In this document: piece after piece, positions 55,706-64,000 of the stretch
Layout of the letters: every line of letters starts with the position of its first letter
How positions within the stretch are numbered: position 1 is the first letter of the stretch
DNA from: Gordonia malaquae NBRC 108250
Lineage (GTDB): Bacteria > Actinomycetota > Actinomycetes > Mycobacteriales > Mycobacteriaceae
Assembly: GCF_000344135.1 (NCBI RefSeq)
Contig: NZ_BAOP01000003.1
Span: 230,049-294,048, forward strand
DNA length: 64,000 bases
Direction: 5' to 3'
Notes under the pieces: generated by a model
The model's database searches: none
Told to the model about the DNA's origin: nothing
Seen by the model: only the letters and a program-made list of their open reading frames with translations
Program-made: the position numbers and the translations under genes

Positions 55706-56797
55706 ATGCCTCTGCCTCCGCTGGTGGACCCCGCACCGTCCCTGCCGTCGGACGAGTACACGCGGGCCGCCCGGCAGATTCGGCTGGCCTCGATCGGAGA
55801 CGTGGGCCAACGTCGTCTCTCGGCCGCGCGGGTGTGTGTCCTCGGCGCGGGCGGCCTCGGATCGCCGGTACTGACCTATCTCGCCTCGGCCGGGGTCGGA
55901 ACCATCGGTGTCGTCGACGACGACACCGTCGAGGAGTCGAATCTGCAGCGCCAGATCCTGTTCGGCGTCGACGACGTCGGAGCGCGCAAGACGTCCGTCG
56001 CCGCGGCCCGCATCCGTTCCATGTCACCGCATACACGCGTCGTGGAGCACCGCGAGCGTCTGACCGCGGCAAACGCCTCCGCGGTTCTCGCCGATTACCA
56101 CCTCGTCATCGACGGCACCGACAACTTCGACACCCGATACTCGGTGGCCGACACGTGCGCAGATCTCGGGCTGCCACTCGTGTGGGGTTCGGTGCTGGGA
56201 TTCGATGCGCAGGCGACGGTGTTCTGGTCGTCACCACCTGTCGGTCCCGGTGTCACGCTGCGGGACGTGTTCCCGGTTCCGCCGCCGGCAGGCGATGTCC
56301 CGGACTGCGCCGAGGCGGGGGTTCTCGGAGCACTGTGCGGCCAGCTCGGGTCGATTCTCGCAGCGGAGGCGGTGAAGCTGATCGTCGGGATCGGCGACTC
56401 GATCCTGGGGAGGATGCTCGTGCTCGACGGTCTCACCGCCCGAATGGACGAGGTCCCGATCGCGCCACGCACCGATGTCGCCGACATCCGGCGGGTTGAT
56501 GCCGCGGCGCTCGGGCTCCTCGACGACACGGTCCGCAGTGAGACCGTGCTCCTCGACGTCCGCGAACCCGACGAGGTCGCTGCCGGAGCGATCCCCGGCG
56601 CGGTGCCGATCCCCCTCAACACGCTGCTCGCCGACGCCGCCGCCGTCGACATCGGTGACGTGACAGTCGTCTACTGCCAGCGGGGACCTCGGGCTCGGGT
56701 CGCCGCCGCCGCGTTGAGGGCTGTCAACCCGACCGCCGACATCGCCCTTCTCGACGGCGGCTACGCCGCATGGGCCGAAAGGACAGGATCCCTGTGA
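55706..56797 (+). CDS. moeZ: Adenylyltransferase/sulfurtransferase MoeZ (MoeB plus rhodanese)
   Basis: The 363-residue protein joins a ThiF/MoeB domain (GAGGLGSPVLTYL, ESNLQRQILFG, DGTDNFDTRY) to a C-terminal rhodanese domain with its cysteine in YCQRGPRA. It activates and sulfurates the MoaD C-terminus for molybdopterin synthesis. The GTGA overlap with moeA shows coupling. TAGTGT stands 6 bases before the ATG. Confidence 0.92.
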   Translation: MPLPPLVDPAPSLPSDEYTRAARQIRLASIGDVGQRRLSAARVCVLGAGGLGSPVLTYLASAGVGTIGVVDDDTVEESNLQRQILFGVDDVGARKTSVAAARIRSMSPHTRVVEHRERLTAANASAVLADYHLVIDGTDNFDTRYSVADTCADLGLPLVWGSVLGFDAQATVFWSSPPVGPGVTLRDVFPVPPPAGDVPDCAEAGVLGALCGQLGSILAAEAVKLIVGIGDSILGRMLVLDGLTARMDEVPIAPRTDVADIRRVDAAALGLLDDTVRSETVLLDVREPDEVAAGAIPGAVPIPLNTLLADAAAVDIGDVTVVYCQRGPRARVAAAALRAVNPTADIALLDGGYAAWAERTGSL

Positions 56798-57996
56798 GAA
56801 CCGTGGACGAGCATCGCGCCCGCATACTCGGCACCGCGGCACCGCTGCCCGTCGAGACTATCCCGCTCGACCGGGCTCGGGGACGAGTGCTCGCCTCCGA
56901 CATCCGTTCACGCTGGCCGGTGCCCCTGTTCGACAATTCCGGCATGGACGGATACGCCGTACACGGCGCGGACGCGACGGTCGGCGCCGAGCTGCGGGTC
57001 GTCGCGGATGTCCCGGCCGGGTCATCACTCGATCCGGCGCTCGGGCCGGGGCAGGCGGCCCGCATCATGACCGGTGCACCCGTCCCCACCGACGCCGACG
57101 CGGTGATTCCGCTCGAGCACACCGATCTGGGCACCGAAGTCCGCGCTGACGCGCCGGACCGGATCACCGTCACCACAGCGCCCCGACCCGGTGCGCATAT
57201 TCGACGGGCGGGTGAGGACGCTGAAGCCGGATCGGTGACTGTGGCCGCCGGGACCGTTCTCGGTCCGTGGCAGCTCTCGTCGGCGGCTTCTGCCGGCCAC
57301 GACACGGTCGACGTCCACCGATCGCCCCGTGTCGCAGTCGTGTCGACCGGATCAGAATTGATCGCACCGTCGGCCCGGCCGGTGCGCGGACAGATTCCGG
57401 AGTCGAATTCGGTGCTGTTGGCGGCCGCTGTCGCCTCCGCGGGCGCCGAGGTCGTCGCCGTTCACACCGTGGCCGACGACAAAGCCGCACTGGTCACCGT
57501 GCTCGACGGACTCGACGTCGACGTCGTGGTGCTGTCGGGCGGTGCGAGCGTCGGGGCGTTCGACGTGGTCAAGGCCGTACTCGACCGCACCGGGAGCATC
57601 GAGTTCGGGCCCGTGTCGATGCAGCCGGGCAAACCCCAGGGGTTCGGCGTCGGCGACGACGGCGCCCTCTACTTCTGTCTGCCCGGCAACCCGGTGAGCG
57701 TCGCGGTGTCGTTCGAGATGTTCGTGCGGCCGGCGCTGCTGGCCCTGGCAGGCAGATCGGATGTCGACCGCCCGCGCGTCACCAGGCGTGCCGCTGTCGG
57801 CTGGCGCACTCCGCCTGGACGAACCCAGGTCCTGCCGGTGGTGTTGGACGACACGACGGTCCGCCCGGCGACGTCCGGCGGCAGCGGCTCGCATCTGGTG
57901 AGTTCTTTGGCGGTCGCACAGGCGCTCGCGATCGTTCCCGCCGACGTCGAGCGGGTCGGCGAAGGCGCATCGGTGGAAGTGATGGTGTTGACATGA
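56794..57996 (+). CDS. moeA: Molybdopterin molybdenumtransferase
   Basis: The 400-residue MoeA inserts molybdate into adenylylated molybdopterin. PLFDNSGMDGYAV, AGEDAEAGS, STGSELIAPS, and GGASVGAFDVVK with the MPGKPQGFG-like QPGKPQGFGV and PGNPVS motifs are all present. The start is the GTG overlapping the moeZ stop. Confidence 0.95.
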   Translation: MRTVDEHRARILGTAAPLPVETIPLDRARGRVLASDIRSRWPVPLFDNSGMDGYAVHGADATVGAELRVVADVPAGSSLDPALGPGQAARIMTGAPVPTDADAVIPLEHTDLGTEVRADAPDRITVTTAPRPGAHIRRAGEDAEAGSVTVAAGTVLGPWQLSSAASAGHDTVDVHRSPRVAVVSTGSELIAPSARPVRGQIPESNSVLLAAAVASAGAEVVAVHTVADDKAALVTVLDGLDVDVVVLSGGASVGAFDVVKAVLDRTGSIEFGPVSMQPGKPQGFGVGDDGALYFCLPGNPVSVAVSFEMFVRPALLALAGRSDVDRPRVTRRAAVGWRTPPGRTQVLPVVLDDTTVRPATSGGSGSHLVSSLAVAQALAIVPADVERVGEGASVEVMVLT

Positions 57997-58469
57997 CGCA
58001 GGGACAGCGATTCACTCACCTCGACGCGGCCGGTCAGGCCCGCATGGTGGACGTGACCGAGAAGCAGCCGACGGTACGCAGTGCGACCGCGACGGGTCTC
58101 GTCCGCTGCTCTGCTGCGATAGTCGCCGCCCTCCGCGACGGTTCGACGCCGAAGGGCGACGTCCTGGCCGTCGCCAGGATCGCCGGCATCGCTGCGGCCA
58201 AGAAGACAGCAGACCTCCTGCCCCTCGCTCATGTGATCGGCGTCCACGGCGCCGTCGTCGACCTCGAGGTGACCGACGAAGGCGTCGAGATCACTGCGAC
58301 GGTGCGCACAGCGGACCGCACCGGCGTCGAGATGGAGGCATTGACCGCCGTGTCTGTGGCGGGTCTCGCCGTCGTCGACATGGTGAAGGGCCTTGACAAG
58401 TCCGTGGAGATCGAGCGGATCCGCCTCATCCGCAAAACCGGCGGCAAGAGCGGCGACTGGGACCGATGA
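57993..58469 (+). CDS. moaC: Cyclic pyranopterin monophosphate synthase MoaC
   Basis: The 158-residue protein acts after MoaA. FTHLDAAGQARMVDV at the start, LLPLAHVIGVHGAVVDLEV and the C-terminal DMVKGLDKSVEIERIRLIRKTGGKSG are characteristic. Its ATG overlaps moeA (ATGA) and its stop overlaps mobA. Confidence 0.96.
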   Translation: MTQGQRFTHLDAAGQARMVDVTEKQPTVRSATATGLVRCSAAIVAALRDGSTPKGDVLAVARIAGIAAAKKTADLLPLAHVIGVHGAVVDLEVTDEGVEITATVRTADRTGVEMEALTAVSVAGLAVVDMVKGLDKSVEIERIRLIRKTGGKSGDWDR

Positions 58470-59272
58470 CCGCCGCCATCGTGCTCGGCGGCGGACGCGC
58501 CACCCGATTGGACGGCGCCGACAAGGCATCGATCGTGGTCGACGGCGCCAGGCTCGTCGACCACGTGTTCGCGGCGGTCGCGGACTGCCCGCAGGTGATA
58601 GCCGTCGGCCCCGACACGCTCGTCCGGCCCGGGGTGACCGTTGTCCGCGAGGATCCTCCGTTCGGCGGACCGGTGGCGGGCATCGCCGCAGCGGTGCAGA
58701 CCGTCGACTGCGATGACGTCTGGTTGCTGGCCTGTGACTTGCCGCGCGCCGTAGAGATCGTCCGGCGTCTCGCCGATGAGCCGATCGGCGACGACGACGG
58801 CGTGATCCTCGTCGACGCGACCGGACGCGCCCAATGGCTCGCGGGCCGTTACCGGACAGCGGCGCTGCGGTCGTCCCTCACCAGGATCGGCGATGCACAC
58901 GGTGCGTCGATGCGACAGCTCGTCAACGGCCTGAACCTCCGGACCGTCCACGATCGCACGGGTGCCGCCGCCGACCTGGACACCTGGGCAGATGTGGCGG
59001 ACTATCGGCTTCGAACGAAGGGACAACCCATGACTGACACACAGCCACCGAATCTCGACGCCTGGATCGCGGACCTGAGCCGTGAGCTCGGCCTCGGCGA
59101 CGTCGATGTTCCGGTGCGCGAGCTCCTCGACCTGACGCGCGAGGTGGCGCACGGCGTCGCTCGTCCGGCGGGGCCGATCAGCACGTTCCTCGTCGGTCTC
59201 GCCGTCGCGCGCGGAAGCACCGTGACCGACGCACAGGCAGCCGTCTCGGCTCTCATCGAGGCTCGCGCATGA
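58466..59272 (+). CDS. mobA: MobA nucleotidyltransferase fused to DUF6457-like domain
   Basis: The 268-residue protein has an N-terminal MobA domain (LGGGRATRLDGADK opening; ACDLPRAVEIV) that transfers GMP to molybdopterin, and a C-terminal domain of about 80 residues (DAWIADLSRELGLGDVDVP, GPISTFLVGLAVARG) that I recognise as the small DUF6457-type domain, usually a separate gene. An internal ATG at 59030 with GAAGGGA upstream could still express the C-terminal part alone. All neighbours overlap by ATGA. Confidence 0.88.
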   Translation: MTAAIVLGGGRATRLDGADKASIVVDGARLVDHVFAAVADCPQVIAVGPDTLVRPGVTVVREDPPFGGPVAGIAAAVQTVDCDDVWLLACDLPRAVEIVRRLADEPIGDDDGVILVDATGRAQWLAGRYRTAALRSSLTRIGDAHGASMRQLVNGLNLRTVHDRTGAAADLDTWADVADYRLRTKGQPMTDTQPPNLDAWIADLSRELGLGDVDVPVRELLDLTREVAHGVARPAGPISTFLVGLAVARGSTVTDAQAAVSALIEARA

Positions 59273-59505
59273 GAGTTCGGCTCTTCGCAGGCGCCGCCGA
59301 GGCAGCCGGGCGGCGGGAGCAGCAGGTGGACGGCTCGATGACGCTCGGCGACCTCCGCCAGGCGCTCGCCGCCGCCAACGGCGTGGAGTTCCCCGCGGTT
59401 CTGGCCCGATGCTCGCTCATGGTCGACGGAGTCCGACTGCCCGATGACGCCGTCGTACCCGACACCGCGACCGTCGACGTCCTGCCTCCGTTCGCGGGCG
59501 GCTGA
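59269..59505 (+). CDS. moaD: Molybdopterin synthase sulfur carrier MoaD
   Basis: The 78-residue ubiquitin-like protein ends with FAGG, the Gly-Gly tail that becomes a thiocarboxylate, charged by MoeZ. It forms molybdopterin synthase with MoaE. The ATG overlaps the mobA stop (ATGA). It ends the plus-strand moco operon and converges with moaA after 22 bases. Confidence 0.93.
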   Translation: MRVRLFAGAAEAAGRREQQVDGSMTLGDLRQALAAANGVEFPAVLARCSLMVDGVRLPDDAVVPDTATVDVLPPFAGG

Positions 59506-59527
59506 CGGTCTGACTGCCGACCGGCTG

Positions 59528-60529
59528 TCAGCCGCCGATCGCCGACATGGGCCGATCCGGCTGAAGGAAGTCCACGTCGCTGATTCCGTGGCCCGACGCC
59601 TTCCCGGCGATGGACCTGCGGATCATTGCGGCCAGGTCGGCGTCCGACCCACCGGACCGGAGGAGCCCGAGGACGTCGGACTCGTCGCGGGCGAACAGGC
59701 AGTTCCGTAGTTGGCCGTCGGCGGTGATGCGGACCCGGTCGCACGCGCCGCAGAACGGTGCGGTGACCGATGCGATGACCCCGACTGTGCGTGGACCGCC
59801 GTCGACGGAGTACAGGGCTGCCGGGTCTGCGCCGCGGCCGGGCAGCTCCGTCAAGTCGAATGACTCCGAGAGTCGATCCACGATTTCGGCGCCACTGACC
59901 ATCTTTGCTCGGGACCAGGTGTGCCCGGCGTCGAGCGGCATCTGCTCGATGAAGCGGAGTTCGGCGTCGTGGTCGATCGCGAACCGGAGCAAGTCGACGA
60001 ACTCGTCGTCGTTGACTCCGTGCATGGCGACCGTGTTGACCTTCAGCGGGCGCAGACCCGACTCCTGTGCGGCGCGGATGCCCATGATCACGTCGTCGAA
60101 CCGATCGCGCCTGGTCAGTTCCCGGAAACGAGCGGGGCGCAACGTGTCGAGGCTGATGTTGACACGCTCCAGGCCTGCGTCGGCGAGGTCGGACATCACT
60201 CCGGCGAGGCGTATCCCGTTTGTGGTCATCGACACCCGCAGCAGCGTGCCGTCGGACGTCGGGACGTTGGCCAGCCGCCGCACCACGTCGACGACGTCGG
60301 GCCGCAGGAGCGGTTCGCCGCCGGTCAGGCGGACCTCCTCGACTCCGAGGTGGGCGAACACCACCGCGACGCGTTCGATCTCGTCCGTGGTCAACAGGTT
60401 CTGCTTCGCGATCCACGGAACTCCGTCCGCGGGCATGCAGTAGGTGCAGCGGAGATTGCACTTGTCGGTCAGCGATATCCGCAGGTCGCGGTGCACGCGC
60501 CCGTATCGGTCGACCAACGGCTGCGTCAT
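59528..60529 (-). CDS. moaA: GTP 3',8-cyclase MoaA
   Basis: The 333-residue radical SAM enzyme starts molybdopterin synthesis from GTP. The first 4Fe-4S site is C24, C28, C31 (CNLRCTYC), and the second is C-x2-C-x13-C near the C-terminus (FCGACDRVR, LRNCLF). GGEPLL is the SAM-binding motif. The C-terminal GG dipeptide is present (SAIGG). The ATG overlaps the moaE stop. Confidence 0.97.
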   Translation of the reverse strand: MTQPLVDRYGRVHRDLRISLTDKCNLRCTYCMPADGVPWIAKQNLLTTDEIERVAVVFAHLGVEEVRLTGGEPLLRPDVVDVVRRLANVPTSDGTLLRVSMTTNGIRLAGVMSDLADAGLERVNISLDTLRPARFRELTRRDRFDDVIMGIRAAQESGLRPLKVNTVAMHGVNDDEFVDLLRFAIDHDAELRFIEQMPLDAGHTWSRAKMVSGAEIVDRLSESFDLTELPGRGADPAALYSVDGGPRTVGVIASVTAPFCGACDRVRITADGQLRNCLFARDESDVLGLLRSGGSDADLAAMIRRSIAGKASGHGISDVDFLQPDRPMSAIGG

Positions 60530-60957
60530 ACGAGACCGCCCAGGCCGATCCACGACGACGTTCCGTCGGTCTCCACCTGCTTCTTCCAGACGGGCAGTTC
60601 GGCCTTCACACGTTCGACCACGTCGCGGTTCACCGCGTACACATCACCTCGGTGTGCGGCCGAGACCGCGCACACGATCGCGACGTCGCCCACCGCGAGA
60701 TCGCCGACGCGGTGACTGATCGCTATCCGGACGGCCGGAGTGTCCAGTCCGTCGACGATCGACATGAGTATCGTCGGCGCGTCGGGGTGAGCGCTGTACT
60801 CGAGGCGTTCCACGCGGCCTGTCGCATCGGGGTCGTGGTCGCGCACGGTTCCGACGAACAGTGCCGTCGCACCCGCCGACCGCTCTGCGACGGCGTCGAG
60901 GTGCTCGGCCACGTCGAGCGGGATGTCACTGATTCGTGCGAAGACGATCATGGTCAC
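60526..60957 (-). CDS. moaE: Molybdopterin synthase catalytic subunit MoaE
   Basis: The 143-residue protein forms molybdopterin synthase with MoaD. ALFVGTVRDHD, LEYSAHPDAP, AISHRVGDLAVGDVAIVCAVSAAHR and the C-terminal WKKQV are characteristic, with the active-site Lys in VWKKQ. The GTG start overlaps mog by about 32 bases; an ATG at 60951 also lies inside the overlap. Confidence 0.95.
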   Translation of the reverse strand: MTMIVFARISDIPLDVAEHLDAVAERSAGATALFVGTVRDHDPDATGRVERLEYSAHPDAPTILMSIVDGLDTPAVRIAISHRVGDLAVGDVAIVCAVSAAHRGDVYAVNRDVVERVKAELPVWKKQVETDGTSSWIGLGGLV

Positions 60958-61441
60958 CCCCGTCCACTTGCGACACCACGTGTGAAGCGACCTGCAGGAT
61001 CACCGGAACACCGTCCTTGACCGCGCCCGTCGATCCCGCGAGATTCACCACGAGTGCACCGTCGACGATGCCCGAACGACCCCTCGACAGCATTGCTTGA
61101 GGCAGCACTGCGACGCCGACGGACCGGATCGTCTCAGCGATGCCGGGCACCTCGGGATTCAACAGAGACGCCGTCGCTTCGGGAGTCACATCGCGTGGCC
61201 CCACACCGGTGCCGCCGGTGGTGATGACAAGCCGGGACTTCTCTTCCACCGCACCCATGATCGCCCAGGTGATGCGTTCGCGTTCGTCGGGAACCACCAC
61301 GACGTCCACATCCCAGCCCGCCTCTACGAGCATCTGCTGCGCCAGCGGACCCGAGACGTCGACGGCTTCACCCGCGGCGCACCGGTCAGAGACGGTGATG
61401 ACGGTCGCGCGCGGATTCCTCTGGTCAGTCGCGTCAGTCAT
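60926..61441 (-). CDS. mog: Molybdopterin adenylyltransferase Mog/MoaB
   Basis: The 171-residue protein has the MogA/MoaB fold: [46 protein letters not shown]. It adenylylates molybdopterin before MoeA inserts Mo. The ATG at 61441 has GGAGGG immediately next to it, unusually close for a ribosome site, so the true start or its use is slightly uncertain. It is the first gene of the mog-moaE-moaA operon. Confidence 0.9.
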   Translation of the reverse strand: MTDATDQRNPRATVITVSDRCAAGEAVDVSGPLAQQMLVEAGWDVDVVVVPDERERITWAIMGAVEEKSRLVITTGGTGVGPRDVTPEATASLLNPEVPGIAETIRSVGVAVLPQAMLSRGRSGIVDGALVVNLAGSTGAVKDGVPVILQVASHVVSQVDGGDHDRLRTNQ

Positions 61442-61513
61442 CCCTCCAGTGTTCCACGACCGGTGTGGGCCCAAACCGTCCCGCTCCGATGGCGAGCGCG
61501 TTTACTTGTCATC

Positions 61514-62974
61514 ATGACTTCTCGTGTGCGGGCGATCGTTCCGCTTCTCGTCGTGCTCATGGCGGCACTCGGTCTGCTGACTGCGTGTTCGTCGAGCGCG
61601 GACTCCGGAGATTCCGACGTCATCCGATTCGGCACCGAGGGCACCTACTCGCCGTTCAGCTTCCACGATCCGGCGACCGGCGAACTGACCGGTTACGACG
61701 TCGATGTGGCGAAAGCCGTCGCCGCGAAGATGGGCAAGCGCGCTGAATTCGTCGAAGCGCCATGGGATTCCCTGTTCGCTGCGTTGGGTGCCGACAGATT
61801 CGACGTCGTGGCGAACCAGGTCACGATCACGCCCGAACGCGAGGCGAAGTACTCGATGTCGATCCCGTATGCGATCGGCGAAGGAGTCATCGTGACACGC
61901 GCGGACGACTCGTCGATCACGTCCCTCGACGATCTCAAGGGTCGAACGTCGGCCCAGTCTGCCACGAGCAATTGGACCGACGTCGCCACCGAAGCCGGTG
62001 CCAGGGTCGAAACTGTCGAAGGTTTCGCGCAGGCCATCACACTGCTGAGGCAGGGTCGGGTGGACGCCACCGTCAACGACAGCCTGTCGGTGTACGCCTA
62101 CCTGGCCGAGACCGGCGACACGTCTGTGAAGATCGCCGCCAAGACCGGTGAGCGAAGCGAATCCGCATTCGCCGCACCGCGTGGGAGTCCCCTCACCGCA
62201 GACATCAACAAGGCGATCGAGGCCCTGCAGGCCGACGGGACCCTGACTGAGATATCGCAGCGCTATCTGAAGACCGACGCGAGCGGAAGCGCTGCGAAGC
62301 CGGTCGAGCCTCAGTCGACGTGGGACCTCGTCCGCTCGAACCTGTGGCCGATGGCGAAGGCGACCGTCACCACGACGATCCCCCTCGCGGCGATCAGCTT
62401 TGTGATCGGTCTGGTGATCGCACTTGTCGTCGCATTGGCTCGCCTCTCGGAGAAGCGCGGCGTGGCGTGGCTCGCTCGGGTCTACATCTCGATCATTCGC
62501 GGCACTCCGCTGCTGGTCCAATTGTTCATCATCTTCTATGCGCTGCCCGAGATAGGCATCAAAGTCGAGCCGTTCCCGGCGGCGATCGTGGCGTTCTCGC
62601 TGAACGTGGGTGGTTACGCCGCCGAGATCATCCGCGCCGCAATCATCTCGGTGCCGAGCGGCCAGACCGAGGCCGCGCAGACGATCGGCATGAACTACGC
62701 GACGACGATGCGGCGGATCATCCTGCCGCAGGCGGCACGCATCGCAGTTCCCGGGCTGTCCAACACGCTCATCTCCCTGGTCAAGGACACGTCACTCGCT
62801 TCGGTCATCCTGGTGACCGAACTGTTCCGCACCGCCCAGATCGCGGCCGCACCGACATTCGAGTTCCTCCCCCTCTACGTCACCGCCGCCGTCTACTACT
62901 GGGTGGTGTGCTTGGTGTTGTCCATGCTTCAGGGTCGACTGGAGCTTCGTCTCGGAAGGTTCATCGCATCATGA
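61514..62974 (+). CDS. Amino-acid ABC transporter binding protein fused to permease
   Basis: The 486-residue protein has a lipobox (LLTAC, acylated C25), a type 2 solute-binding domain (about 38-265; [30 protein letters not shown], typical of amino-acid binding) and a HisM/GlnP-type permease (about 285-485; [38 protein letters not shown]). Such fusions occur in glutamine, cystine or arginine importers. It overlaps the ATPase gene (ATGA). Confidence 0.9.
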   Translation: MTSRVRAIVPLLVVLMAALGLLTACSSSADSGDSDVIRFGTEGTYSPFSFHDPATGELTGYDVDVAKAVAAKMGKRAEFVEAPWDSLFAALGADRFDVVANQVTITPEREAKYSMSIPYAIGEGVIVTRADDSSITSLDDLKGRTSAQSATSNWTDVATEAGARVETVEGFAQAITLLRQGRVDATVNDSLSVYAYLAETGDTSVKIAAKTGERSESAFAAPRGSPLTADINKAIEALQADGTLTEISQRYLKTDASGSAAKPVEPQSTWDLVRSNLWPMAKATVTTTIPLAAISFVIGLVIALVVALARLSEKRGVAWLARVYISIIRGTPLLVQLFIIFYALPEIGIKVEPFPAAIVAFSLNVGGYAAEIIRAAIISVPSGQTEAAQTIGMNYATTMRRIILPQAARIAVPGLSNTLISLVKDTSLASVILVTELFRTAQIAAAPTFEFLPLYVTAAVYYWVVCLVLSMLQGRLELRLGRFIAS

Positions 62975-63720
62975 CCGAACTGATCTCCGTCCAAGGACTG
63001 CACAAGGCGTTCGGCGACCTCGACGTGCTCCGAGGCATCGACTTCACCGTCGACGAGGGCACTGTCACCGCAGTGATCGGCCCATCCGGTTCTGGAAAGA
63101 CGACCCTGCTCAGATCCTTGAACGCACTCGATCTGCCCGATGCGGGTGTGATCCGCGTGGCGGACTCGACGATCGACTTCTCGACTCGACCCCAACGCGA
63201 GGCCATCGCCGAATACCGTGCACAGTCGGGTTTCGTGTTCCAGAACCACAATCTGTTCCCACACAAGACCGTGATGGAGAACGTCATCGAAGGCCCCGTC
63301 ATCGTGCAGAAGCGGCCGGTCGCCGAGGCCACCGCTGATGCACGTGCGCTCCTTGACAGCGTTGGTCTCGGCGATCGGCTCGACTCCTACCCCAGCCAAC
63401 TGTCCGGCGGTCAGCAGCAACGGGTCGGCATCGTTCGTGCACTCGCCATGAAGCCGAAGGTTCTGCTGCTCGACGAGCCGACATCCGCCCTCGACCCCGA
63501 ACTCGTCGGCGGTGTCCTCGCGGTGATCAAAGACCTCGCCTCGCAGGGGTGGACGATGGTCGTCGTCACCCATGAGATCGCATTCGCGCGGAAGGTGGCA
63601 GATCAGGTTCTCTTCGTCGATCAAGGTGTCATCGCCGAGCAAGGTCCCCCTTCTGATGTGATCGACAACCCCACCGAAGAACGCACCATTCAGTTCCTCC
63701 GCCGCCTGACAGAGGTCTAG
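62971..63720 (+). CDS. Polar amino-acid ABC transporter ATP-binding protein
   Basis: The 249-residue ATPase has Walker A GPSGSGKT (37-44), [18 protein letters not shown], signature LSGGQQQR, Walker [14 protein letters not shown] and switch [12 protein letters not shown], typical of the GlnQ/HisP group. It pairs with the upstream fused binding protein/permease to form a complete importer, with cystine or glutamine as likely substrate. Confidence 0.93.
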   Translation: MTELISVQGLHKAFGDLDVLRGIDFTVDEGTVTAVIGPSGSGKTTLLRSLNALDLPDAGVIRVADSTIDFSTRPQREAIAEYRAQSGFVFQNHNLFPHKTVMENVIEGPVIVQKRPVAEATADARALLDSVGLGDRLDSYPSQLSGGQQQRVGIVRALAMKPKVLLLDEPTSALDPELVGGVLAVIKDLASQGWTMVVVTHEIAFARKVADQVLFVDQGVIAEQGPPSDVIDNPTEERTIQFLRRLTEV

Positions 63721-63881
63721 AACACGCGGGCTGCACTCCTCGCGCGGGGCACAGGGAGATGAGCCTTCATACACGCTCCCGGCCGGTCACAACGACGGGG
63801 AGCGTCGTCCAGCGGGAGATCGCCAGGCGCACACGCGGGTCAATCGGTTCATTCGCAACCATCGACTGATCGTCGAAGTGT

Positions 63882-63917
63882 CACCGATGTCCTGATGCAG
63901 GACTATCACTGATGTCT
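63882..63917. repeat. Tandem direct repeats near the right edge, possible insertion-sequence flank
   Basis: TCACCGATGTC (63882-63892) and TCACTGATGTC (63907-63917) recur with a 25-base period in the 280-base gene-free end, which turns AT-rich after 63950. I associate such GATGTC repeats with DNA upstream of IS481/IS3-type transposases in related actinobacteria; no transposase is visible in the window, so this is tentative. The remaining gap shows nothing else. Confidence 0.35.
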
Positions 63918-64000
63918 TTAGACAAGACAGGATGCCACGCATTCGAACGTACGTTTTTGTCGTAGGTGATTTATATCATGAGGAATGTTCCCGGGTAGCA

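Overview
The window is 64 kb of high-GC actinobacterial chromosome. Gene order and sequence place it in the mycolic-acid group (Mycobacteriales), and I read it as Gordonia or a close relative, by inference and without a database search. The main evidence is a stretch collinear with M. tuberculosis Rv1843c to Rv1821: guaB1, two CNNM/CorC membrane proteins, glcB, a homolog of Rv1836c, gcvP, a MerR regulator, bfn, ftsR, garA, gcvH, pgsA2 and secA2. I see no phage, plasmid, CRISPR array, tRNA or rRNA. Mobile DNA is limited to one short MITE-like element, one large fold-back repeat and possible insertion-sequence flank repeats at the right edge.

Layout. 1-7.7 kb: purine salvage (guaB1), two ion-transport-type membrane proteins, a putative DNA glycosylase, malate synthase G and a wall/membrane protein. 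7.8-14.4 kb: a RibD-like reductase, then an organosulfur-scavenging operon (possible cysteine-containing leader peptide, sfnG, a DszC-like flavoprotein, sfnB, ssuD, a flavin reductase and an unknown protein) that would release sulfite from sulfones and sulfonates using FMNH2. 14.4-24.9 kb: glycine cleavage and cell-physiology genes (gcvP under a tandem glycine riboswitch, two MerR regulators, bfn, garA, gcvH, pgsA2, secA2). GarA and the glycine and glyoxylate genes link nitrogen and carbon flux. 25-36.9 kb: mixed housekeeping and transport genes (META lipoprotein, ppk2, pyruvyl transferase-like protein, DUF503, two MFS pumps, VOC protein, Tex, CaiB, Zn-alcohol dehydrogenase, orphan ABC ATPase). 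36.9-39.3 kb: a FadR-type regulator divergent from a leuA paralog that carries a leaderless Leu-codon leader peptide. 39.3-49.4 kb: two regulator/MFS pairs (MarR and LysR), a glutathionyl-hydroquinone reductase-like enzyme, a VanY-type peptidase, a crotonase, and helR with a rifamycin-associated element. 49.4-61.4 kb: a molybdenum supercluster (fdhF-like oxidoreductase, fdhD, modCBA, a Mo-responsive regulator, and a nearly complete molybdopterin pathway moeZ, moeA, moaC, mobA, moaD, moaA, moaE, mog). 61.5-63.7 kb: a two-gene polar amino-acid ABC importer with binding protein and permease fused.

Most operons are tightly packed with ATGA/GTGA start-stop overlaps. Several monocistronic genes have a TANNNT -10 box about 7 nt before the ATG and are probably translated from leaderless mRNAs, as is common in mycobacteria. 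The signals most worth testing are the leuA leader/operator region (37.6-37.76 kb), the fold-back element at 41.4-41.75 kb, the MITE-like element that supplies the bfn stop codon (19.36-19.52 kb) and the cysteine-containing micro-ORF before sfnG.
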